NCBI GenBank assembly: GCA_041391505.1
Contig: JAWKNW010000007.1
Span: 160,166 to 224,165 of the forward strand
Direction: 5' to 3'
DNA: 64,000 nt
From: Rhodothermales bacterium
GTDB taxonomy: Bacteria > Bacteroidota > Rhodothermia > Rhodothermales > JAHQVL01
The notes below the pieces were generated by a model. It ran no database searches. It saw only the letters and a program-made list of their open reading frames with translations, and had not been told where the DNA came from. Shown here piece after piece: positions 1-8,744 of this stretch. The first letter of the stretch is position 1; each line of letters begins with the position of its first letter. The translations under genes were made by a program, and so were the position numbers.

Positions 1-1026
1 AATCTGAATCCGTCGTATACGTTCGAGCGCTTCATCGAAGGCGATTGCAACCGGCTGGCGCGAAGCGCGTCCCTCGCGATCGGCCAGCAGCCCGGCGCCA
101 CCAGCTTTAACCCCTTCATGATCTACGGCGGGGTGGGCCTCGGCAAAACCCACCTGATCCAGGCCATCGGCAACTACGCCCTCGCGCATCACAACGCGCG
201 CTCGGTCCTCTATATCTCGAGCGAGCGCTTCACGAACGAGTTCGTGCAGGCCATCCAGAACAACCGGGTCAGCGAGTTTTCCCTGTTTTATCGCCAGATC
301 GATCTCCTGATCGTCGACGACGTGCAGTTCTTCGGCGGCAAGGAGAAAACCCAGGAAGAGTTCTTCCACATCTTCAATACCCTCCACCAGTCCGGCAAAC
401 AGATCATCCTCTCCGCCGACCGTCCCCCGCGCGACATCCCCGGCATCGAGGAACGGCTGCTGTCCCGGTTCCAGTGGGGGCTCTCGGCCGACGTCCAGCC
501 GCCCGAGTTCGAGACGCGCATCGCCATCCTGCAGCGCCGGGCGGAAGACGACGGGATCGAGATCGCGCGCGATGTCGTGGAGTTTATCGCCCACCACGTC
601 AAGAGCAACATCCGCGAGCTCGAAGGCGCCCTCATTCGCCTGCTCGCGCACGCGACGCTGCACAAACGCGAGATCGACCTGCCCCTGGCCCGTGAAGTCC
701 TCAAGGACCTGATCAAGGATACGCGGATCAACCTGACGATCGACGAAATTCAGCGGATTTGCTGCGAGTACTTCGACATCACGGAGGATCTCGTGCGGGG
801 CAAGACGCGGAAACGCGAAGTCGTCCAGGCGCGCCAGGTCGCGATGTATTTCAGCAAGGAGCTGACGCAGCATTCGCTGAAGACGATCGGGCTGTATTTC
901 GGCGGGCGCGACCACTCGACGGTGATCCACGCCAACCAGAGCATCGAGAATCAGATCGAGACCAACGCCAAGTTCGCCGGCATGATCGCCGAGATCCGCC
1001 AGCGGCTCGACGTCCGAAGCCGCTAA
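1..1026 (+). CDS. dnaA: Chromosomal replication initiator DnaA (5' end outside window)
   Basis: DnaA binds DnaA boxes at the origin, oligomerises with ATP and opens the duplex. The reading frame is open from base 1, before the first ATG at 118, and begins with the NLNPSYTFERFIEGDCN stretch that opens the AAA+ domain, so domains I-II lie upstream of the window. Walker A (GGVGLGKTH) follows at about visible residue 43, Walker B (LLIVDDVQFF) about 60 residues later, and the sensor/arginine-finger region (ERLLSRFQWG) after that. The C-terminal domain IV carries the DNA-binding signature GGRDHSTVIHA. dnaN follows 160 bases downstream on the same strand. The candidate origin it would act on is not adjacent but near 37 kb. 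Identity is certain; only the start is missing. Confidence 0.97.
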   Translation, partial: NLNPSYTFERFIEGDCNRLARSASLAIGQQPGATSFNPFMIYGGVGLGKTHLIQAIGNYALAHHNARSVLYISSERFTNEFVQAIQNNRVSEFSLFYRQIDLLIVDDVQFFGGKEKTQEEFFHIFNTLHQSGKQIILSADRPPRDIPGIEERLLSRFQWGLSADVQPPEFETRIAILQRRAEDDGIEIARDVVEFIAHHVKSNIRELEGALIRLLAHATLHKREIDLPLAREVLKDLIKDTRINLTIDEIQRICCEYFDITEDLVRGKTRKREVVQARQVAMYFSKELTQHSLKTIGLYFGGRDHSTVIHANQSIENQIETNAKFAGMIAEIRQRLDVRSR

Positions 1027-1186
1027 ACGCCGCGATCCGTCGAAACCTTCCGGGCGCCGTGTCGTTGCCGTGGTCGCCGGAATACGTCCTCCCATCCCTG
1101 ATTTGATCGCTTGCGGGGATGGACAAGCCCCTCGTTAAAGCGTAGATTTGTATACCATTTCCGTCCCTTCATCAGCATACCGGACC

Positions 1187-2314
1187 ATGAAGTTTACCGC
1201 CTCGAGTGCCGACCTTCTGCGAGCGCTTACGACCGTGAGCGGCGCTGTCCCGACGAAGAGCACGCTCCCCGTGCTCGAGTGCATCCTGTTCACGCAGGAA
1301 GACGGCAAACTCAAGCTGACCGCAACCGATCTGGAGATCTCGATCGTGCAGTCGCTGCCGGTACAGTTCGATGCGGCCGCCAGCGGACGAAGCCGAATCG
1401 CCGTGCCGGCCAAGCGCCTGCTGGACACGCTGCGCGCGCTGCCTTCGCTGCCGATTTCATTCGCCGCCGACGACGAATTTCATATCACCCTGAAGACGGA
1501 TCAGGGCATCTACAAGATGGTCGGGTTCGACGGCGCCGACTATCCCGCCCTCCCGGAGATTTCCCGCGCCCACACCATCCAGCTCGGTGGCCCCGCCCTG
1601 CGCCGCGCCATTCAGATCACCAGCTTCGCGGTAAGCCGCGACGCCCTCCGGCCGGCGATGATGGGCATCTACTTCCAGGTCAAGCAGGAAAACAGCCGGA
1701 TGGTGGCCACGGACGGACACCGGCTCGTCCGCCTGACCATGGAGGATGTCACGAGCGAGCAGCCCCGGAATTTCATCGTGCCGGAGAAAGCGCTCGCGCT
1801 GGCCGCCCGCGTCGTCGGAGACGATGCCTGCACGATCACGGTCGACGACAGCTATGCCGCCTTCGATCTGGGTTCCAGCCAGGTGTTGACGCGCCTCGTC
1901 GACGAGAACTACCCGAATTACGAAGCCGTCATCCCGATGGAAAACGACCGCCGCCTGGTCATCAATCGCGACGCCATGCTGGCGGCCGTCAAGCGCGTCG
2001 GGCTCTACTCGTCGAGCATGACGAACCAGATCCGGCTGTCGCTCGACGCCAACCGCATCGAGATCTCGGCCGAGGACATCGAGCGATCCAGCGAAGCGCG
2101 CGAGACCGTCCTCTGCGAATATAGCGGCGAGCCCATGGTGATCGGTTTTAACGCGGTATACCTCACCGACGTACTGAGCCACATCGCGGCCGACGATATC
2201 GTTTTCGAGCTGAGCACACCCAACCGCGCCGGCATCGTGACGCCGCTCGAACAGCGCGACGGCGAAGACCTGCTGATGCTCATCATGCCGGTGATGCTCA
2301 ACACCTACGCCTGA
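1187..2314 (+). CDS. dnaN: DNA polymerase III beta subunit (sliding clamp)
   Basis: The beta clamp is a ring dimer that tethers polymerase III to DNA. The product of 375 residues starts MKFTASSADLLRAL, the usual clamp N-terminus; a GTG/TTG-type extension to 1148 adds 13 unrelated residues, so I chose the ATG at 1187. Three clamp domains can be followed, and the end reads DLLMLIMPVMLN, matching the conserved MPM(R/L)-type C-terminus. It follows dnaA in the same direction. A TAGATTTG at 1143-1150 resembles the Bacteroidota -7 element TAnnTTTG and may give a separate promoter, but no good -33 element is spaced correctly. No Shine-Dalgarno sequence is evident before the start. Confidence 0.96.
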   Translation: MKFTASSADLLRALTTVSGAVPTKSTLPVLECILFTQEDGKLKLTATDLEISIVQSLPVQFDAAASGRSRIAVPAKRLLDTLRALPSLPISFAADDEFHITLKTDQGIYKMVGFDGADYPALPEISRAHTIQLGGPALRRAIQITSFAVSRDALRPAMMGIYFQVKQENSRMVATDGHRLVRLTMEDVTSEQPRNFIVPEKALALAARVVGDDACTITVDDSYAAFDLGSSQVLTRLVDENYPNYEAVIPMENDRRLVINRDAMLAAVKRVGLYSSSMTNQIRLSLDANRIEISAEDIERSSEARETVLCEYSGEPMVIGFNAVYLTDVLSHIAADDIVFELSTPNRAGIVTPLEQRDGEDLLMLIMPVMLNTYA

Positions 2315-2379
2315 CCGCCCGAATCGCGTCCTGCCAACCCAAAGCGCCGGATTCGCCTATCGATCCTGTCAGGGTCTCG

Positions 2380-3786
2380 TCATTGCCTGACGATGCGGAC
2401 ATATATGGTGCCTTGAGCCGACGCGATCGCGCACAGATAGACGCCGGCCGGCACGCGCCGACCGCTTCCGTCCCGCCCCTCCCAGTGCCACATCACGCCG
2501 CGCGACGTCGTCGTGCCGGCGCCCAGCACCGCAACGGTTCTCCCCAGGCTGTCGACTACGTGGGCATGGAGCGGTGAGGTTTGCGTCGCGCCCGGATAAA
2601 CGATGGTAACGAGCGAAGTAAACGGATTCGGGTAGGCGTCGACCGGAGCCGTGGCCGCCGGCGAGGGCCCGGGCCAGAGCCCGGTAGCGGACTCCGGCTC
2701 GAAGGCCTTGAGCGACGCCAGCGCAGCGCCCGAGAAGTCGAACAGCGCCAGGTTCTCCATCACCGATCCAAAGCCCGGCGCACTGATGGCGATCGGCTCC
2801 CAGAGGTAGATGCCGCGCCCGCGCTGCCCCGGCGTCGCCTTGACGCGGCGAAGCAGTTCGCGAAAGTAAGCCTCCTGGCCGGCGACGGTGGCGGGATACG
2901 CATCCAGCAACTGCCCCGCTTCGCCCACGAGATTATTGGTATTGTCCTTCCACTGGAGCGTCCAGGGATATCCGGTTTCCACGACGATGATATCCTTCCC
3001 GTACCGGACGGCGAGATCCGCCATGTTATTCGACAGGTCGTCCAGCGTCCCGTGCCACCACGGGTAATAGGACAGCCCGATCAGGTCGAACTCGACCCCC
3101 TGCGCCTGCAGATGGTCGTAAAACCACCGGCTGCCCCCATTGTCGCCCCCCCGATCGATATGCACCATGATCTGCACCGATTCGCCGGCCGGCACGGCGC
3201 TCATCACGCCCTCGCGCGCGGCAGCCAGCAATCCGGCCAGCCGGCTCCACTGCGCGGACGTGTTGAAGGCGTCGCAGACGCGTCCCGTATCCCACAGCAT
3301 CCCGCAGATGATCTCGTTGCCGATCTGGACGATCTCGGGGAGGGTTTGCTGCCGGGCGAGCGCATGGATTACGCGAAACGAATAGGCGCGGACGCTGTCC
3401 CGAAGCACTTCGTAGCCTGATCCGTCCCAGGCTGCCGGCACAAACTGCTTGCCGGGATCCGCCCAGTTGTCGGAGTAATGGAAATCCAGCAGCACGTCGA
3501 GGCCGGCGTCTTTTGCGCGCCGCGCGGCGGCGAGGGTCTCTTCGAGTCCGTTTTTTCCCGCCTCGGGCGTGTGCCAGATCCGGAGACGGGCCGCGTTGAA
3601 ACCGTGGGATGCCAGGATGGCCAGCGGATCTGCCGTGATGCCGGCCTCCGAAAACACCCCGCCGCCGGCCTCCACTTCTTCGAGAAATGAGATGTCCGCA
3701 CCGACGCGAAACGACGCCTCCTGCCCACTGGCCTTTAAACCGATAGACAGACAGCCCCAAAGCGCGCAAATCAGGATATAACGCAT
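2380..3786 (-). CDS. Secreted GH53 endo-beta-1,4-galactanase with C-terminal sorting domain
   Basis: Family 53 glycoside hydrolases cut beta-1,4-galactan, the side chain of pectin and type I arabinogalactan. The 468-residue product has a signal peptide (hydrophobic residues 3-18), then a TIM barrel with GADISFLEEVE, the FHYSDNWADPGKQ motif (about 102-114), the acid/base Glu158 in QIGNEI and the nucleophile Glu270 in VVETGYPW. After about residue 380 comes a linker and a YPNPF motif (385-389) opening a domain of about 80 residues with VDSLGRTV and GRRVPAGVYLC, typical of FlgD-like/type A domains used by the type IX secretion system. No other polysaccharide-use genes are beside it. Catalytic residues are assigned from family knowledge. 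Confidence 0.9.
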   Translation of the reverse strand: MRYILICALWGCLSIGLKASGQEASFRVGADISFLEEVEAGGGVFSEAGITADPLAILASHGFNAARLRIWHTPEAGKNGLEETLAAARRAKDAGLDVLLDFHYSDNWADPGKQFVPAAWDGSGYEVLRDSVRAYSFRVIHALARQQTLPEIVQIGNEIICGMLWDTGRVCDAFNTSAQWSRLAGLLAAAREGVMSAVPAGESVQIMVHIDRGGDNGGSRWFYDHLQAQGVEFDLIGLSYYPWWHGTLDDLSNNMADLAVRYGKDIIVVETGYPWTLQWKDNTNNLVGEAGQLLDAYPATVAGQEAYFRELLRRVKATPGQRGRGIYLWEPIAISAPGFGSVMENLALFDFSGAALASLKAFEPESATGLWPGPSPAATAPVDAYPNPFTSLVTIVYPGATQTSPLHAHVVDSLGRTVAVLGAGTTTSRGVMWHWEGRDGSGRRVPAGVYLCAIASAQGTIYVRIVRQ

Positions 3787-3940
3787 CGTGCTACCGACGA
3801 GGGTGATACCGGCTCAATCCGCTCCCGGAAACGCGGCGGGATACGGGGAACGGGGCAACGTGCTGTGTTTCAGGCCACGAGCCACTGAACCGTCTTGCAT
3901 ACAACAAACCCTACAGGCACGACGGCCGCGCGTTCCGGGA

Positions 3941-4849
3941 TCAGTCCCGCAGGCGAGCCAGCAGTTCGGCGGCTTCCGTTGCACGATGCGAGTCGCCGGC
4001 GGCTACTTCCACCAGCAGCGGTCGCGCATCGGACGCGTCGGATCCGGCGAGATACACCTTTGCCAGCGCAAACCGGGCTTCCTGTCCCAGAAACGACGTC
4101 GAAGACGCGTCCTGAATCACCCGTTTCAGCAGCGCGGCCGACCGATCCAGCGCGTCGGCGTCGTACCGGGGAAAGAGGCCGAATCCGGAAGACCGCGCGT
4201 GCTTGAAAGACGCCAGCGCGTACCGGTAGGCCAGGTCCGCCGGGATGTCGCCGTCCGGCAGGGCCTCGCCGCGCACGATCGTGTCGTACCCGTCCAGGTC
4301 GAGTTCCGACGCCGGCATGTACGCCAGCCGGTCAATCGCCCGAAGCCGGGCCGAAGGAATGCCGACGAGGAGACAGACCACGGCCACGGTCGCCAGCACT
4401 ATGCCGCGTCGGCGCAAGAAACGGCCGGCCCGCTGGAGCGGTGCGCGGTCCCGCCGCGCCTGCTCCTCCCGGTCGGCCGCGAGGTCGGCCAGGGAATGCC
4501 CGGACAGCTGCTCAAAACGGGCCACCGGGTCGACCGGGGCGGTGAGACGCTGGAGGCGGTCGGCCAGTTCGCGATAGCGGGCAGACAGCGCCGGCGAAGC
4601 CGCGATCGTTTCGAGCAGCGTGTCGTGGTCCGGCTTCACCTGGTCGAACAACGCATCGATCAGGCGATCCGCCATGTCGGCATCGGACGGGCGGGGGGGC
4701 GCCGACTGGATTTCCTCGAAAAGCGCCCGGGCCTCTTCCAGCACGCCGGCGTAGTGCGGGTGGTTGGCCACATAGGCCTCGACGTCGCGACGGGCGGCCT
4801 CGCCCAGTACGCCATAACTCAGGATGTATTCCTCTATCGTTCGCGTCAT
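3941..4849 (-). CDS. Probable membrane anti-sigma factor paired with the upstream sigma factor
   Basis: The 302-residue protein has a soluble, acidic N-terminal half (about 1-140), one membrane segment at about 150-166 (GIVLATVAVVCLLVGIP) and an outer C-terminal half rich in short helices (FALAKVYLAGSDASDARPLLVEVAAG) that looks like one or two TPR-type repeats. No zinc-binding HxxxCxxC motif of classical anti-sigma proteins is seen. Its ATG overlaps the stop of the sigma-factor gene (ATGA at 4846-4849), so the two are very probably translationally coupled. The pairing and topology suggest it holds the sigma factor at the membrane; this is inference, since I recognise no named anti-sigma family. 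Confidence 0.6.
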   Translation of the reverse strand: MTRTIEEYILSYGVLGEAARRDVEAYVANHPHYAGVLEEARALFEEIQSAPPRPSDADMADRLIDALFDQVKPDHDTLLETIAASPALSARYRELADRLQRLTAPVDPVARFEQLSGHSLADLAADREEQARRDRAPLQRAGRFLRRRGIVLATVAVVCLLVGIPSARLRAIDRLAYMPASELDLDGYDTIVRGEALPDGDIPADLAYRYALASFKHARSSGFGLFPRYDADALDRSAALLKRVIQDASSTSFLGQEARFALAKVYLAGSDASDARPLLVEVAAGDSHRATEAAELLARLRD

Positions 4850-5547
4850 GGTTCGATCTCGTTTTCCCTACCAGACAGCCGGCGCGGCCGGTGCGTACCC
4901 TCATTGGCGGATTCTTCATCGAAATGATGCCGGCAGAACAGCACGAAGTCCGGGTCCGCGCGGAGGCGTTGCAACGAACGGTTGATATAGGAGCGCACCA
5001 CCACGATATTTTTTTCGGTCAGCCTCCCGATCTCCTCGTACGTTCGGCCGTGAACCACCTTCAGTTCGCACACGTCGCGCAGGTACTCGGGAAGCCGGCC
5101 TATCGCGGCGGTGAGGGCGCGATAGAGCACCAGCACATCGTCATGCTGAATGGCCGGCTCTTCGACGAGGGCCGTCTCCGGCGGCAGGCCCCGAATCATC
5201 TCGGGGTGCGTGAGGCGCCGGTAGTTGACATACTGGTTGTGACACACCACGCTCACCCAGCTCGCGTAGCGATCCCGGTTCTGGAGGGAATGGCGTTTGT
5301 CGACGACCTGCTCGTAGATCCGGCCGAGGAGGCTGTCGAGATCGACCTCATTGAGCGAGGGGTCCCGCAGGAATTTGGTCAACAGGTAGCGCCATACGAA
5401 GCAGTAGGTCCATAGATCGATCACGCGGATATCGGCCGGCCGGCGGTGCCGCAGCCAGTCCGCATAGAGGGCGTTTACGCGATCGATGTCGTCGATCGCG
5501 AAGGGGAGGTTGCGCTTGAGGGCGTGGAGGGCGTCGAAGGAGGACAT
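4846..5547 (-). CDS. Sigma-70 family (ECF-like) RNA polymerase sigma factor
   Basis: The product of about 233 residues shows a region 2-like N-terminal part (DLWTYCFVWRYLLTKFLRD ... YASWVSVVCHNQYVNYRR) and a clear region 4 helix-turn-helix (AIGRLPEYLRDVCELKVVHGRTYEEIGRLTEKNIVVVRSYI). The frame is open up to 5631, but I chose MSSFDALHALKRN at 5547 because the longer version adds 28 residues unlike sigma factors. The gene overlaps the probable anti-sigma gene by the ATGA at 4846-4849. The class of stress or signal is unknown. The 258 bases upstream, shared with the divergent rplM, must hold its promoter. Confidence 0.8.
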   Translation of the reverse strand: MSSFDALHALKRNLPFAIDDIDRVNALYADWLRHRRPADIRVIDLWTYCFVWRYLLTKFLRDPSLNEVDLDSLLGRIYEQVVDKRHSLQNRDRYASWVSVVCHNQYVNYRRLTHPEMIRGLPPETALVEEPAIQHDDVLVLYRALTAAIGRLPEYLRDVCELKVVHGRTYEEIGRLTEKNIVVVRSYINRSLQRLRADPDFVLFCRHHFDEESANEGTHRPRRLSGRENEIEP

Positions 5548-5700
5548 GGGGGAGGCTGGTCGTTCCTCCCAAAAAAATAAGCGATCACAGGGCCGAGCGC
5601 CACCATTTATGACGCCCATAAACTTCATCAAGATTGAAGGAAGAATGCGCGGATTGAAAACATCGGAATCTGCGTGGCGTGTCAGTCCTCGCCCAAAAGT

Positions 5701-5806
5701 GCCGGGATCCCGGCGCTAGCATTGCGGTTAAAGGCTGGCTCTGGCCCTGTCGGGGCCTGCTTATTGCCATTTTTATTCTTCCTGAAACGCTGAAAGAGGG
5801 GTCCCG
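5701..5806 (+). promoter_or_regulatory. Possible structured leader of rplM
   Basis: A perfect 14-base palindrome GCCGGGATCCCGGC lies at 5701-5714, and a second hairpin, GGCCC-TGTCG-GGGCC, at 5743-5757, followed within 15 bases by a T-rich stretch. L13 controls its own operon through leader RNAs in some bacteria. I cannot match this leader to a known family, so a role is only suggested. Confidence 0.3.
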
Positions 5807-6250
5807 ATGGATACCAACAGCTTTAAGACCTACAGCGCACGGCCGGTGGACGTTGAACGCGCGTGGCACGTGATCGACGCGGAAAACGTGGTTGTGGGTC
5901 GCCTCGCGTCGCATGTCGCCACCTTGCTACGCGGCAAGCACAAACCCAGTTACACGCCCCACATCGACACCGGTGACCACGTCATCGTGATCAATGCGGA
6001 CAAAGTCCGGTTCACCGGAAAGAAAGAGACCGACAAGGAATACTTCAGCCACACCGGGTATCCGGGCGGCGTGAAGATCCGGACCCCCAAGGAGATGCGG
6101 ACGCGGAAGCCGACCTTTGCGGTCGAAAACGCGGTCAAGGGGATGCTGCCCAAGGGGCCGCTGGGGCGCCAGATGCTGAAGAAACTCAAAGTATACGCGG
6201 GGCCGGAGCATCCGCACGAGGCGCAGAACCCGCAGCCTCTCGCGCTCTAG
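5807..6250 (+). CDS. rplM: 50S ribosomal protein L13
   Basis: L13 (uL13) is an early-assembling protein of the large ribosomal subunit. The product has 147 residues, normal for the family. It shows WHVIDAENVVVGRLASHVATLLRGK near the N-terminus, the conserved GDHVIVINADKVRFTGKK, then YFSHTGYPGGVK and GMLPKGPLGRQMLKKLKVYAGPEHPH. It is followed 39 bases later by rpsI, the usual L13-S9 pair. Translation starts MDTNSFKTYSA after GAAAGAGGGG, one of the few decent purine-rich sites in the window. Confidence 0.97.
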   Translation: MDTNSFKTYSARPVDVERAWHVIDAENVVVGRLASHVATLLRGKHKPSYTPHIDTGDHVIVINADKVRFTGKKETDKEYFSHTGYPGGVKIRTPKEMRTRKPTFAVENAVKGMLPKGPLGRQMLKKLKVYAGPEHPHEAQNPQPLAL

Positions 6251-6289
6251 TCCTGGTTCACAACACCGTAGCACTGCGATCTATCCATT

Positions 6290-6685
6290 ATGTCTGCACC
6301 TGTACAATTCGCGGCGATCGGCCGTCGTAAAACGTCGGTAGCGCGCGTGTATCTGCGTTCCGGCAACGGCACGATCACCATCAACAAACGCACGATCGAA
6401 GATTACTTCCCGCTTTCCTGGCGGCGCAAGGAGATTCTGTCGCCCTTCGATACGACGGGGACGACCGGCAACTTCGATGTCGTGGTGAACACGAACGGCG
6501 GCGGCCCGACGGGCCAGGCCGAGGCAATTCGCCTGGGCATCGCGCGCGCGCTCGTCAAGTACGACGAAGCGCTGAAGAAGCAGCTCCGCGACGCGGACCT
6601 GCTGACCCGCGACCCGCGCATGGTCGAACGTAAGAAGTACGGCCGGCCGAAAGCCCGCAAACGCTTCCAGTTCTCGAAACGCTAG
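6290..6685 (+). CDS. rpsI: 30S ribosomal protein S9
   Basis: S9 (uS9) binds the 3' major domain of 16S rRNA and reaches the P-site tRNA with its C-terminal tail. The 131-residue product has AIGRRKTSVARVYLRSGNG at the N-terminus, GGGPTGQAEAIRLGIARAL in the middle and DPRMVERKKYGRPKARKRFQFSKR at the end; the last KR is the universally conserved tail that contacts tRNA. It follows rplM with a short gap. No Shine-Dalgarno sequence is apparent before its ATG. Confidence 0.97.
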   Translation: MSAPVQFAAIGRRKTSVARVYLRSGNGTITINKRTIEDYFPLSWRRKEILSPFDTTGTTGNFDVVVNTNGGGPTGQAEAIRLGIARALVKYDEALKKQLRDADLLTRDPRMVERKKYGRPKARKRFQFSKR

Positions 6686-6724
6686 GCGCCTTGCCCTCGC
6701 GTATTTTCTTCTGAAATCACTCAT

Positions 6725-6786
6725 ACGCACCCGATACCTGACCGGGTGGCCTCGTACCGAGGTCTGGCCAGGTAAGCGACGGGCGT
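6725..6786 (+). promoter_or_regulatory. Structured RNA element in the rpsB leader
   Basis: A nested stem can be drawn just upstream of rpsB. The inner hairpin is GGCCTCG-TAC-CGAGGTC (6747-6763), stacked on CCTGACC (6737-6743) with GGCCAGG (6766-6772, one mismatch), and an outer stem of ACG-CCC (6725-6732) with GGGCGT (6781-6786). It lies 22 bases before the rpsB start, where ribosomal autoregulatory leaders are usually found. Function is inferred from position only. Confidence 0.4.
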
Positions 6787-6808
6787 AGCGGAAATCAACC
6801 CGACTATC

Positions 6809-7627
6809 ATGAGCAACGAACAGACTACCGGGCATCGCGTCCCGATCGAATCCCTGCTGAAAGCCGGCACGCACTTCGGCCACCTCACCCGCCGGTGGAA
6901 CCCGAAGATGAAGTCCTACATCTTCATGGAGCGCAACGGTATCCACATCATCGACCTGATGCAGACACAGGCGATGCTGGACGCCGCGGCGGAAGCCGCC
7001 ATCCGCTTCACCAAGATGGGCCGGCGCATCCTTTTCGTAGGCACCAAGAAGCAGGCGAAGGACATCGTCCGCGTCCACGCCGAGTCGTGCAAGTCCCCGT
7101 ACACCGTCGAACGCTGGCTCGGCGGCACGCTGACCAACTTCCAGACCATCCGGAAAAGCATCCGCCGGATGGAGGACATCAAGAAGATGGAAGATGACGG
7201 CACGGTCGATCAGCTCAAGAAAAAAGAGCGGCTCATGAAGCAGCGCGAGCGCGAGAAGCTCGAAAAGGTGCTCAAGGGTATCGCCGACATGCCGAAGCTG
7301 CCGGGCGCGGCGTTCATCGTCGACATCAACCGCGAGCACATCGCCGTCAAGGAAGCGCGCAAGCTCGGTATTCCGATCATTGCGATCGTCGATACGAACT
7401 GCGATCCGGATCTGGTCGACTTCCCGATCCCCGCCAACGACGACGCGCTCAAGTCGATCGACCTGATCACGTCCGTGATCGCCGCCGCCATCAACGAAGG
7501 CTATAAGGCGAAGGGCATCGATGCCGCCGAAGAAGAAGCGGAAAGCGAACGCCTGGAGATGGAACTCGAGGCCGATGAGCCCGATGCGATCGAAGAAGAG
7601 ACGGCGGACGAAGAAGACGACGCCTGA
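6809..7627 (+). CDS. rpsB: 30S ribosomal protein S2
   Basis: S2 (uS2) is the last protein to join the small subunit and is needed for S1 binding in many bacteria. The product has 272 residues with the signature LLKAGTHFGHLTRRWNPKMKSYIF near the N-terminus, RWLGGTLTNFQTIRKSI, and PGAAFIVDINREHIAVKEARKLGIPIIAIVDTNCDPD. The last about 35 residues are a highly acidic tail (EEEAESERLEMELEADEPDAIEEE), as in other Bacteroidota S2 proteins. tsf follows 58 bases on, the standard S2-EF-Ts pair. No Shine-Dalgarno sequence is seen. Confidence 0.97.
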   Translation: MSNEQTTGHRVPIESLLKAGTHFGHLTRRWNPKMKSYIFMERNGIHIIDLMQTQAMLDAAAEAAIRFTKMGRRILFVGTKKQAKDIVRVHAESCKSPYTVERWLGGTLTNFQTIRKSIRRMEDIKKMEDDGTVDQLKKKERLMKQREREKLEKVLKGIADMPKLPGAAFIVDINREHIAVKEARKLGIPIIAIVDTNCDPDLVDFPIPANDDALKSIDLITSVIAAAINEGYKAKGIDAAEEEAESERLEMELEADEPDAIEEETADEEDDA

Positions 7628-7685
7628 TCGTCCCCGCTGTTTTCTGCCGTGTTACTGATCTTGATTTAAAGCGAACGATACTACC

Positions 7686-8513
7686 ATGTCGATTTCTGCC
7701 CAGGATGTGAAACGACTCCGCGAAATCACCGGAGTCGGTATGATGGATTGTAAAAAGGCCCTGGCCGAGGCGAATGGCGACTTCGACGCCGCCATCGACC
7801 TGCTCCGCAAAAAAGGCCAGAAAGTCGCCGCCAACCGCGCCGATCGCGACGCGAAGGAAGGCCTGATCGTCACGGCGGTCAGCTCGAACGGCAAGAGTGG
7901 CGCGATCGTGGAAGTTAATTGCGAGACCGACTTCGTCGCCCGGAGCGACGATTTCACGCAGTTTGCGGAAGGCGTCGCATCGGTGGTGCTCGAGAAGAAG
8001 CCGGCCGACGCCGACGCGCTCCTCGCACTGCCGTACAAGGGCGAAACGGTCGGGTCGGCCGCGCTCGCGCTGACCGGCAAGGTGGGCGAAAAGGTGGACA
8101 TCCGCCGCTTTCAGGTCGCCTCGTCGTCCGATGGCGTCATCGTGCCCTACGTGCACCCGGGCTCGCGGCTCGGCGTGCTGGTGGAGATGCTGGGCAACGG
8201 CAACACCGCCGATGCGGGTCGCGACGTAGCCATGCAGGTTGCCGCCCTCAACCCGGTCGCCACGCGCCCCGACGAAGTGCCGAACGACCTGAAGGAGAAA
8301 GAAATCGAGATCGCGCGCGAAGCCGCCCGGAACGACGGCAAGCCCGAGGCGATGCTCGATAAAATTGCCCAGGGCAAGCTGCAGCGCTACTACAAGGACA
8401 ACGTGCTGATCGAACAGCCCTTCGTGAAGGATGCCTCGATCACCGTGAAAGAAATGCTGCGACAGGCTTCGGTGGATGTGCGAACCTTCTACCGATTCGC
8501 CCTCGGCGACTGA
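7686..8513 (+). CDS. tsf: Elongation factor Ts
   Basis: EF-Ts recycles EF-Tu by releasing GDP. The 275-residue protein begins with a UBA-like domain containing the two family signatures, LREITGVGMMDCKKALAEANGDFDAAIDLLRKKG and GAIVEVNCETDFVARSDDF (about residues 70-90). The C-terminal coiled-coil and core region ends KEMLRQASVDVRTFYRFALGD. It is followed directly by a strong intrinsic terminator, so rpsB-tsf end here and pyrH is transcribed separately. Confidence 0.97.
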   Translation: MSISAQDVKRLREITGVGMMDCKKALAEANGDFDAAIDLLRKKGQKVAANRADRDAKEGLIVTAVSSNGKSGAIVEVNCETDFVARSDDFTQFAEGVASVVLEKKPADADALLALPYKGETVGSAALALTGKVGEKVDIRRFQVASSSDGVIVPYVHPGSRLGVLVEMLGNGNTADAGRDVAMQVAALNPVATRPDEVPNDLKEKEIEIAREAARNDGKPEAMLDKIAQGKLQRYYKDNVLIEQPFVKDASITVKEMLRQASVDVRTFYRFALGD

Positions 8514-8528
8514 TTGCGCTACGGCATC

Positions 8529-8568
8529 CGCCCTGGCAGGCACCCGCCTGCCAGGGCGTTTCTTTTTC
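8529..8568 (+). terminator. Rho-independent terminator after tsf
   Basis: A perfect 13-bp stem, CGCCCTGGCAGGC (8529-8541) with GCCTGCCAGGGCG (8546-8558), encloses the loop ACCC and is followed by TTTCTTTTT. It lies 15 bases after the tsf stop. Confidence 0.93.
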
Positions 8569-8744
8569 TGGAGACTGGCCGATTTCTTACCCCACTTCGC
8601 CAATCCCCCATCGCGTTTTCACCCCTCTCTTTCCCCTGTTCGTCTGCCCGCCGGCTCCACTGAAACGACCGGATCCAGACGCTGTCTTACAGGTATGGAA
8701 GCGATAGTTGAACCGTTCACCGATGCACCCCGCGTTCCGTGATT

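Noticed and set aside
1143..1150. TAGATTTG as a definite Bacteroidota promoter for dnaN
   Set aside because: The -7 element fits TAnnTTTG, but the nearest TTG is about 30 bases upstream, too far for the -33 element, so it is only mentioned under dnaN.
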